From assembly GCA_035517615.1 (NCBI GenBank), contig DATIYM010000011.1:1-64000 (forward strand): a stretch of 64,000 bases of DNA. Reading direction: 5' to 3'. Made by a program: the position numbers and the translations under genes. The notes under the pieces are model-generated. The model had not been told where the DNA came from. It ran no database searches and saw nothing but the letters and a program-made list of their open reading frames with translations. The DNA is from AG25 sp035517615. Its GTDB lineage: Bacteria; Gemmatimonadota; Gemmatimonadetes; Gemmatimonadales; GWC2-71-9. Numbering within the stretch: position 1 is the stretch's first letter; every line of letters begins with the position of its first letter. Positions 17,261 to 24,660 of the stretch are shown here, piece after piece.

Positions 17261-18298
17261 TCAGAAGTAGTACCGCATGGAGAGCGTGTAACTGCGCGCG
17301 CCGAGCCTCGCGTCGCTGCGCCGTTGCTCGAGCGAGCTGAAGAGCAGCTCGAAACCGATCGAAAAATCCCCCCGGCCGGTATACGCGACGCTCGTCGCGA
17401 CCTGGGCTCGGCTCTTGGCCACGTCGCTCGCGGCCTCATCGACCGATTGCCAGCGGCCCGAGACCTTCAGGCCGAAGGGGACGCGCCACAAGGGTTCGAA
17501 ATCCACGTCCGCCGCGGCGCCGAGATCGAGAAGCCACACGTTCGACGGACCATTGAACAGCCCCGCGACGCCGGTCTGGACGAGCCCCGTGAGGCCGAGC
17601 CAGCGTACCGGGGCGTATGCCGCGCGCACCCCGATGGTCGTGTTCTGGGCCTTGGAGCTGGTGTGGAGCGAGTACCCGGTGAGATCGATCGAGTGGATCA
17701 CGCTGTCGATCACCCCACTGTCGAGCGTGATCCCCCCGATCGCCTGCAGGCTGTCGAGCACCTTCCCGATGGAGTGCACCACGCCCTCCACGTATTCGAG
17801 CGGCGTGACGCCGGAGAGGTAGTTGGAGGAATACTCGAGCGCAGCCGAGAGGTAGAGCTTGTCGGTTCGCCAGACGCGCGCCGTGGCGCCGGCTCCAAAG
17901 CCATAACTTGCCGCCACTCCCTCGGAGAGCAGCGAGGGAGTTTCCGTGCCGTAACGCACCAGCCCGTTGAAGTTGACCCGCACGCCGAGCCAGGGCAGTA
18001 CGGTTCGTTGGTACTCCGCGCCCATGGTGATAAACCCGAGATCTCCGGTCAGGACGCGCACCACGCTGTCTTCGGCGTTGTACACGGGGACCTGGAGGTC
18101 GGTCGCGGCGCCGCCGCCCAGGTTGCTGGTCAGGAAGTCGGCCACGAAGGGGTCGGGGAAGGCGGACGAGGGCTGAAACACGTGACCGCCGAGCGTGTGG
18201 CCGCGGCCGGATCCCAGCGCACGTGGCTCCTGGGCGCCCAATACGGGAATGCGTCCCAGGAGCAGCACGGCCGCGAGTCCGATGCGCGCGGCACTCAC
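17261..18298 (-). CDS. Predicted outer-membrane barrel protein
   Basis: The product is 345 residues with a signal peptide ending VLGAQE. Strand-like segments run through the protein, interrupted by a helical insert at about 160-205 (EGVVHSIGKVLDSLQAIGG). The last residues SLSMRYYF end in Phe. It starts 13 bp after the PLD-like gene on the same strand. No named family; it may be the outer-membrane partner of that protein. Confidence 0.6.
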   Translation of the reverse strand: MSAARIGLAAVLLLGRIPVLGAQEPRALGSGRGHTLGGHVFQPSSAFPDPFVADFLTSNLGGGAATDLQVPVYNAEDSVVRVLTGDLGFITMGAEYQRTVLPWLGVRVNFNGLVRYGTETPSLLSEGVAASYGFGAGATARVWRTDKLYLSAALEYSSNYLSGVTPLEYVEGVVHSIGKVLDSLQAIGGITLDSGVIDSVIHSIDLTGYSLHTSSKAQNTTIGVRAAYAPVRWLGLTGLVQTGVAGLFNGPSNVWLLDLGAAADVDFEPLWRVPFGLKVSGRWQSVDEAASDVAKSRAQVATSVAYTGRGDFSIGFELLFSSLEQRRSDARLGARSYTLSMRYYF

Positions 18299-18311
18299 GC
18301 GGTGGGCTGGT

Positions 18312-21300
18312 TCACAGCGCCAGCCTCAACAGGTTGGCCATCGACCGCGTCATTCCGCCCGGCGGCGGCAACAGGGAGTCGAGCTGCTGCTGCGTGTCGA
18401 TCCACGCCGTCAGCCCCTGGAGGATGTCGAAGTCCACCAGGCCGGCCAGCGTCTGCCACCCGGTCATGGTGGTCATCGCCTCGCCGTCCATCACCATGCT
18501 GCGGTAGTCCATATTGACGGAGCCGACCGTGAGATACGCGACGACGTGCGCCGCGGTCGCCGTGTCCCGACTGCGGTTGACCGCCGCGACCAATCCTTTC
18601 ACGGCCTGGGTGAATCCCGCGGCGGCGGTGCGCGCATCCGGACGCCCTTCGATCGGGCCGGCCTGTCGCGCGATGTAGCGCACATACTCGCTCGCAATCG
18701 GCCCCCACTCCGGTCGATTGGCGAGCAGATCGGCGGCAGGCCGGGAGAGCAACAGATTCGCCTTGAGGTGGAGCTTGGGACGCTGCGCGCTATCGCCCTG
18801 GGACAGGTAATCGGGGGTCTGGTACCCGACTTCCTTGAAGATCGCGTCGAGGCTGTCGAGCACGGCGAGCACCGCGGGGTTCGGCGGCCCGAGGGCGCGC
18901 AGCTCGGTGGAGCGCAGTGTCTCGAGCGCCTGCTTGAATCGGCCGCGCACGTCGCCCACCCCGACGCGCGGGTTGTAGAGTCCCACGAGCAATCGCCCGC
19001 CCGCGGCGGCAATCGGCTGGGCGAGGGCGTTCCGCATGTACACGAGTGCGCTGAAGAGATCGTGCGCCCGCGCCATGGTGGGTGCTGCGGCGCTCGGAGC
19101 CGACTTCAAGGCGGGCGCGAAGATCATGACCGTGCAGCCGCGGAGCGCGCTCCCGGTGAGGAGCGAGGCGTACAGGTAGCTCTGCCACAGCGAGTCCGGA
19201 ATCCGGAGGACCGATCCGTCAGGCATGAGGCTGTACAGCACGGCTTTCGCCACGTCGATCGGCTTGGACGCGTACCCGGTCTGATTGTACAGCTGCATGA
19301 TGCGCCCGCTCGGCCCGCCGAGCTCCCGCTCGCGCGCGGCGGTGAACGCCGCGACTCTGGCGGCGTAGTCATCGGCCCTGGGCCGGTCGCGCAGCGGCCA
19401 GGGGATTTGATCCGCCGGGATGCCTTGCTGGAGCAATAAGCGGCGGGCCGCGTCGCGAACCGGCTGGGCCGCGGGCCCCTGAATCAGCACGGCGCGGTCT
19501 TCCCAATCGGGCCCGACGTAATGCTCCCCGATGCCCATCCCCGTGAACATCACGAGCCCCCGGTACGGATCGTCGTCCGTGAGGTCGTAGAACGCGATCT
19601 TGCGATGGTCGCGCATGATGTTGTCCGGAACGGGAAGGATTCCCGCCACCTGGAAGCTCTGAAACGAGAAGTCGGACGGGTTGGTGATGTTCACCTGCAC
19701 CTTGACGCGATTCGCCAGCCACGCGTCGCCGTACTGGCTCCGCTCGGCCTGCAGCAGGCGAGAGGCCGCGACGGCGGCGCGCAAGCTGTCCTGCGCAGCC
19801 GCAAGCTGCGCTTCCCACGCCGCAAACTCGTGTGGCAAGTCCAGGTGATACGTGAGCGGGTGCTCGAGCACCCGTAAGAAGAGACGACTCTTGTTGATTT
19901 CGAAGTAGTGCTGGTCGAGAAAGAGCATGTAGATCGGCAGCTTGCCCGTGGTGTCGTAGGCGCGCACCCGTTCGGTCAGCGCCTTCAGGTACGAGTCCAC
20001 GGTGTGCGCGAACGCCATCTTGTCGGGATCGCCTTTGTCGTTCCGGCCCCGGAAGTCGTGAATCCACAGGACGTGGTAGTCCTCGGCCGCACGCACCGAG
20101 CGGTTCATCTCGAGCTGGAACGACTCGTTCATGACGTACCAAAAGGCGTTCCCCCCCGCGAACGAAGCGTCTCCCGCCCGCTCGATGATCGTGTCGAGCT
20201 TCGCCTGCGTGTCGTACTGGTCCGGCGTCAGCGCCAACTGCAGGGGGATCCACACCAAGCGCGAGTCTTCCCAGCGTTGCAGCTGAGCCTCCCGCACGTC
20301 CTCCATGACGTCCACCAGCGTTTGGAAGACGTAGAGGGAAGCACTCAAGCGATCGTCCGGCAGACCCGACTGGTGGAGTATCCAGCGGGCGAAATGCGTC
20401 TGGGCGGGAGCTCGGAATTCCGTGAGGTGGTCATTGACTTTGCGTTGCCCGAGCAGCCGATCGTACGGCAGGATCACGTACTCGAGCAGGACGTCGCGCG
20501 CCGCGACGCTGATGGCGCGCCCTTTCTCCAGATCAGGTGGTCCGCCCGTTCCCGGCGCCGCCGCCGCGAGGGCGAACGCCCGGTTCAGCGCCGCGTGATA
20601 GTCACGCATCTCGTCGGCGACGGAGCGCGATGTGAGCCGCGCCGTCAATTCGCCTGTTGCCGCGGCGTAGGCTTTGGCCGGATCGGCGCCGCCCCGATCC
20701 ACGAACGGCGTAACGAAGCGGGTGACCCAGCGAGCGTGTTCGCGTACGGAATCGAGCGCCGCTGCGAGCCGAGAATCGACGTGACCGGGTGCGCCGACGC
20801 GCCGGATCGGGAATTCGCCAAGGTGCACGGCGTTCTGAACGGGCCGGGTCGATCCCATCGGCCGTCCCCAGAGAGGGAACGTCAGCCCGAAGGTGATCGA
20901 GTTGGCGCGGCTCGGGAGGTAGTCGATCCGCAGCTGTGACCCGTCCCCGACGATTCCGCCGCGCCGCATGGGCAATTCGAGCCGCAGCAGCAGATCGAGA
21001 TCGGCGCCGGGCACGTTGTAGTCCCCGCCCACTGATACGTGGAACACCGGGATGGAGAACAGGAACCGGCCGCCGCCATCCAGCGTGCCGGGCCGGACAC
21101 CGACGTACCCCTCGAGCCCGACGGCCGCGATGCCGACGATGGGACTGCCGAGATATCGCCGCACACCAAGCTGGGCGTTGAAGACGAAATCGGAGGAATC
21201 CCCGGGCCGAAACCACCCCGCCGCGACTCCGCCGGAGCCTTCGTAAACCGGTGGCATGCCGAGGGACACGACCTGTCCGCCCCGCTCCGGCGGGACGTTG

Positions 21301-21404
21301 CCCTGAGCGGCGAGGCCGATCCAACTAGCGGATACGATGGCGATGAGTGCGAGCGAGCGCGTGACGCCTCCGGTGTGCCTGCGAGTCCAGTGTGGGCGCG
21401 ACAA
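18312..21404 (-). CDS. Giant exported phospholipase-D-like protein
   Basis: The product is 1030 residues. A basic N-terminus and hydrophobic segment (about 15-34) form a signal peptide. Residues 45-190 are strand-rich and barrel-like. The rest holds two HKD-type motifs: H600-K602-D607 with GMGIGEHY after it, and H879-K881 separated by a long insert from GSVNMD at 961-966 (then YRSMVMDGE). These are the catalytic marks of the PLD superfamily, acting on phosphodiesters. The start is a TTG directly after a hairpin. A periplasmic or outer-membrane phospholipase is likely. The fused N-terminal segment is unusual. Confidence 0.7.
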   Translation of the reverse strand: MSRPHWTRRHTGGVTRSLALIAIVSASWIGLAAQGNVPPERGGQVVSLGMPPVYEGSGGVAAGWFRPGDSSDFVFNAQLGVRRYLGSPIVGIAAVGLEGYVGVRPGTLDGGGRFLFSIPVFHVSVGGDYNVPGADLDLLLRLELPMRRGGIVGDGSQLRIDYLPSRANSITFGLTFPLWGRPMGSTRPVQNAVHLGEFPIRRVGAPGHVDSRLAAALDSVREHARWVTRFVTPFVDRGGADPAKAYAAATGELTARLTSRSVADEMRDYHAALNRAFALAAAAPGTGGPPDLEKGRAISVAARDVLLEYVILPYDRLLGQRKVNDHLTEFRAPAQTHFARWILHQSGLPDDRLSASLYVFQTLVDVMEDVREAQLQRWEDSRLVWIPLQLALTPDQYDTQAKLDTIIERAGDASFAGGNAFWYVMNESFQLEMNRSVRAAEDYHVLWIHDFRGRNDKGDPDKMAFAHTVDSYLKALTERVRAYDTTGKLPIYMLFLDQHYFEINKSRLFLRVLEHPLTYHLDLPHEFAAWEAQLAAAQDSLRAAVAASRLLQAERSQYGDAWLANRVKVQVNITNPSDFSFQSFQVAGILPVPDNIMRDHRKIAFYDLTDDDPYRGLVMFTGMGIGEHYVGPDWEDRAVLIQGPAAQPVRDAARRLLLQQGIPADQIPWPLRDRPRADDYAARVAAFTAARERELGGPSGRIMQLYNQTGYASKPIDVAKAVLYSLMPDGSVLRIPDSLWQSYLYASLLTGSALRGCTVMIFAPALKSAPSAAAPTMARAHDLFSALVYMRNALAQPIAAAGGRLLVGLYNPRVGVGDVRGRFKQALETLRSTELRALGPPNPAVLAVLDSLDAIFKEVGYQTPDYLSQGDSAQRPKLHLKANLLLSRPAADLLANRPEWGPIASEYVRYIARQAGPIEGRPDARTAAAGFTQAVKGLVAAVNRSRDTATAAHVVAYLTVGSVNMDYRSMVMDGEAMTTMTGWQTLAGLVDFDILQGLTAWIDTQQQLDSLLPPPGGMTRSMANLLRLAL

Positions 21405-21405
21405 A

Positions 21406-21440
21406 GAGAAGCCCCCGCCGGCAGGCAGCGGAGGCTTCTC
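21406..21440 (-). terminator. Hairpin between sulfatase 1 and the PLD-like gene
   Basis: GAGAAGCC and GGCTTCTC close a GC-rich stem right after the sulfatase stop (21447) and one base before the TTG start at 21404. The following TTTG is a poor U-tract. It could be a partial terminator, an mRNA processing site or a translational control element. Confidence 0.5.
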
Positions 21441-21446
21441 GATTGG

Positions 21447-23921
21447 CTATTCGCGCAGCAACGCTCTTTGCGCTTCCCCTTCGAGGTCGGTGTATGCGGC
21501 CTTCTCGACCGTGACATAGACGGCCTGGATCGTGCCGCCATGGAAAGTGCCGGGCGTCTGGTACTCGGCGCTGACAGCATCGCCGCTGTCGAACCCGACG
21601 CAAAGTCCGTCACCGGAGAGCGTGAACTTGGCCGGCTGGGTCTTCATCGGGCCTTCCGCTACCACCTTGTCGTTGACGTACAACTTCATCGTCCCCACCG
21701 ATTCCTTGTTGGGGCCGGCGCCGGTCCGCGTGAACTCCATGCCGAGGGTATACTTGCCGGGCGCCAGTGGCTCCGTGGCGACGAACGTCTGCTCCGGCTT
21801 GATGCCGAGGAAGTTGTAGACGTAGTAGAGCTTGTGATCCTTGATGAACAACGCGTGTCCGCCGAAGCGGGAGCCGTGGGCGAAGATCACGCCCCCTGCC
21901 GTCGAGTCGGTGATCTCGACGTTGGCGAGAATCTTGTACGAGCGATTCCGCACGCTGACGGCAACGCCTTCCGGAACCGGAGCCGTGCCCGGGTAATAGA
22001 CGTAACGCTCACGTGGCGGTTCTGCCGAGGGCCGCTCGACCCCCAACTGTTCCATGGCGCTGCGGTCATCGAGCGGCAGGACCAGATTGGTCCTGGCCTC
22101 CTCGAACCACGCGTTCTTCAGCGCCGCCAGCTTCTGGGGATACTGCTTCGCCAGGTCGGCGGATTCCGAACGGTCCACGTCCACGTGGTAGAGCTGCCAC
22201 TGATCCCGGTCGAAGTGGCCCTTTCCGAGGAAGGCGGCGTGGACGGTGGAGGCCTTCCAGCCGTTCTCCCAGATTCCGCGCGTGCCGAGCATCGAGTAGA
22301 ACTGGCGTTTCTTGTGCGTCGGTGCAGTCGGCGTCGCGGTGAACGTGTACCTCATCGATATGCCGGAGAGGGGAAACTGCTGCACGCCCCGGTACACAGT
22401 GGGCATCGGGATGCCGACGATATCGAGGATCGTGGGCACGATGTCCACGGAATGGTGGTACTGGTTGCGCATCTCGCCACGCGCCTTGATTCCCTTCGGC
22501 CAGGAGATGACGAGGGGACAGGCCGTGCCGCCGGAGTACTGTGAGTAGCGCTTGAACATCTGGAACGGTGTCGAGAACGCGACCGCCCAGCCGGTCGGAA
22601 AGTGGTTGTAGGTCTCCGGACTGCCGAGCTTGTCCATCATCCGCATGTTCTCGGCGAGATCGTCGGGATAGTTGTTGAAGAACTTGTCCTCGTTGACGGA
22701 GCCATTCGGCGTGCCTTCGCCTGAGGTGCCGTTGTCGGCGGCGTAGAAGATCACCGTGTTTTCGAGCTGCCCGGACTTCTCGAGGTAATCGACCACGCGG
22801 CCGATCTGCACGTCGGTGTATTCCGAGAAGCCGGCCCAGACCTCGGCCATGTGCGAGAACAGCTTCTTCTCATCCGGGCTGAGGGACTCCCACGGGCGGA
22901 CGGAGTCGGCCGGGTTCGCCATCGAGTCCGGCAAGGGATTGATCGGCGTCAGCTTCGTGCCCTTGGGCAGGACGCCCTTTTCGATCATGCGTGCCAGCAC
23001 CCAGCTCCGGTATGCCTCGTAGCCGTCGTCGAATTTGCCTTTGTACTTGTCGATGTATTCCTGCGGGGCGTGGTGCGGCGCGTGATTGGCGCCCGGGTTG
23101 TACCACATGAACCACGGCTTCGAGGGATTGGTGGCCTTCTGGTCCCGGATCATCTTGATCGCCTGATCGGCCAGGTCCCTGGACAGGTGGTAGCCCTGCT
23201 CCGGTGTGTAGGGCGGCTCGATGAAGTGATTGTCCTCGACCAGATCCGGATACCACTGGTTAGTCTCGCCGCCCAGAAATCCGTAGAAGCGCTCGAATCC
23301 CTGGCCGAGCGGCCACGTTTTGCGATCGCCGCCCTCCGCGACATCCTGCTCGGGAACGTTGTGGTCCTTGCCGATCCAGTAGGTGCTGTAACCGTTGTCC
23401 TCCAGAACCTGCGCGACCGTGGCGGCTTGGGGCGGGATACGGCCGCTCTGGCCCGGGAATCCGTTCGCGCCCTCCGAGATCGAGGCAAAGCCGTTCAACG
23501 TGTGGTTGCGTCCCGTCAAGATCGTGGATCGTGTCGGTGAGCACAGCGCGACCGTGTGCCACTGGGTGTAGATCAGTCCGTTCTTCGCCAACCGGTCGAG
23601 GGTCGGCATGTTGATCCGGCCGCCGTATGGGGACCAGGCGGACAGTCCAGTGTCGTCATACAGGATGAACAGGATGTTGGGCGCGCCCGCGGGCGCCTTC
23701 TTGGGCGTGAACGGGCCCCAGTCAGCCGTCGAATTGCGGACATCGAGTTTGATGACGCCCTTGAAATTCTTGTAGGGTCCCACCGCTTGAGTGGCCGGTT
23801 TTGCGGGGGGCTTGGCCGGCGCTGGCTGCTGCGCGCTGAGCCGTGCCACCGGGATGACCGTCACCCCGAAGAACAGCACTGCGGTGACCATCCTGAAGAT
23901 GATCGGTGCCTGACGTTTCAT
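21447..23921 (-). CDS. Arylsulfatase (sulfatase 1, CSPTR type)
   Basis: The product is 824 residues with an N-terminal signal or anchor (about 1-30) and an Ala/Pro/Lys linker. The sulfatase core has metal-binding D89-D90 (ILYDDTGLS) and C127 in CSPTRSTILTGRN, the motif converted to formylglycine. Family members hydrolyse organic sulfate esters. An extra C-terminal beta-sandwich (about 640-800) may bind substrate. The ATG at 23921 has GAGG seven bases upstream. It lies 111 bp downstream of the DUF1269 gene in one leftward unit. A formylglycine-generating enzyme or anSME is not in the window. Confidence 0.9.
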   Translation of the reverse strand: MKRQAPIIFRMVTAVLFFGVTVIPVARLSAQQPAPAKPPAKPATQAVGPYKNFKGVIKLDVRNSTADWGPFTPKKAPAGAPNILFILYDDTGLSAWSPYGGRINMPTLDRLAKNGLIYTQWHTVALCSPTRSTILTGRNHTLNGFASISEGANGFPGQSGRIPPQAATVAQVLEDNGYSTYWIGKDHNVPEQDVAEGGDRKTWPLGQGFERFYGFLGGETNQWYPDLVEDNHFIEPPYTPEQGYHLSRDLADQAIKMIRDQKATNPSKPWFMWYNPGANHAPHHAPQEYIDKYKGKFDDGYEAYRSWVLARMIEKGVLPKGTKLTPINPLPDSMANPADSVRPWESLSPDEKKLFSHMAEVWAGFSEYTDVQIGRVVDYLEKSGQLENTVIFYAADNGTSGEGTPNGSVNEDKFFNNYPDDLAENMRMMDKLGSPETYNHFPTGWAVAFSTPFQMFKRYSQYSGGTACPLVISWPKGIKARGEMRNQYHHSVDIVPTILDIVGIPMPTVYRGVQQFPLSGISMRYTFTATPTAPTHKKRQFYSMLGTRGIWENGWKASTVHAAFLGKGHFDRDQWQLYHVDVDRSESADLAKQYPQKLAALKNAWFEEARTNLVLPLDDRSAMEQLGVERPSAEPPRERYVYYPGTAPVPEGVAVSVRNRSYKILANVEITDSTAGGVIFAHGSRFGGHALFIKDHKLYYVYNFLGIKPEQTFVATEPLAPGKYTLGMEFTRTGAGPNKESVGTMKLYVNDKVVAEGPMKTQPAKFTLSGDGLCVGFDSGDAVSAEYQTPGTFHGGTIQAVYVTVEKAAYTDLEGEAQRALLRE

Positions 23922-24032
23922 TCGTGTTCCTCGTGGCCAAACGTGATGCTCGCCAATCGCGAGCTGCGTTTCGAACGTGACGATCCGCTTCCAGTCCTTC
24001 ATGCTGATCCCGGTGGCACGCCGGCGAGTTCC

Positions 24033-24536
24033 CTACGCGGCCTTCTTGAGGGCCTTCCGCAGGGTCGCGACGTCCTTGTCGTCGAGGTTGGTCTCGATGA
24101 TCTTGCCGCCGAACGGCGTCACGGCAGCCGTGAAGTCGGCGATGGTCGGCTTCTCGCCAACCAGCACCAGCGCCGAGGTGTCCTTGGCGAGCGAGGCGGC
24201 GAAGTCGTCGAGCCGCGGGTCATCGAACGCGATCTCGTCGCCGACGCCGAACATTGCGCCCATGGAGCCGCCCACCGCCGCTCCCGCCAGCGCTCCGCCC
24301 GGTCCGGCCAGCACACCGAGCAGCGCGCCCGTCACGGCGCCAAGACCGGCGCCGGCGCCGATCGCGCTGTCGTCCTGGGCCCAGGTGCTGTGGATCCGGG
24401 TAATGCCGAGCTTGCTGCGCGAGACGATCGCCGCATCCTCGATCCACGGGTAGACCGGGACGCGGTCTTCCAGGGTGTCGAGCGCCTTGCCAGCCGTCTT
24501 CTTGCCGTTGAACACAAAAGCCTTGAATACGTACAT
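24033..24536 (-). CDS. DUF1269-type membrane-associated protein
   Basis: The product is 167 residues. A ferredoxin-like N-terminal domain (FNGKKTAGKALDTLED, WIEDAAIVSRSKLGITRIH) is followed by a Gly/Ala-rich membrane hairpin (about 58-95). A second similar domain ends the protein. It is typical of DUF1269 proteins, whose role is unknown. GGGAGG precedes the ATG. It is the first gene after the conserved 63-bp promoter block and leads the sulfatase 1 operon. Confidence 0.75.
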   Translation of the reverse strand: MYVFKAFVFNGKKTAGKALDTLEDRVPVYPWIEDAAIVSRSKLGITRIHSTWAQDDSAIGAGAGLGAVTGALLGVLAGPGGALAGAAVGGSMGAMFGVGDEIAFDDPRLDDFAASLAKDTSALVLVGEKPTIADFTAAVTPFGGKIIETNLDDKDVATLRKALKKAA

Positions 24537-24588
24537 ACGGCCTCCCTTGAATGACTCCGATGATGATGCGATCGATGGTGCCAGCGAC

Positions 24589-24651
24589 GAACCTAGGACG
24601 GCTGGGAGGGCGAGACAGTACCCGACACGGGGGAAAAACGGGGTAGAGCGG
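24589..24651 (-). promoter_or_regulatory. Conserved 63-bp promoter block, copy 1
   Basis: This is nearly identical to 33151-33213. It includes perfect 13-bp (GAACCTAGGACGG), 20-bp (AGACAGTACCCGACACGGGG) and 18-bp stretches, written on the plus strand. It lies between the luxR stop and the DUF1269 start. The matching copy stands before sulfatase 2. It is probably the control region recognised by the adjacent LuxR regulator. Confidence 0.65.
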
Positions 24652-24660
24652 AGGGCGGCC

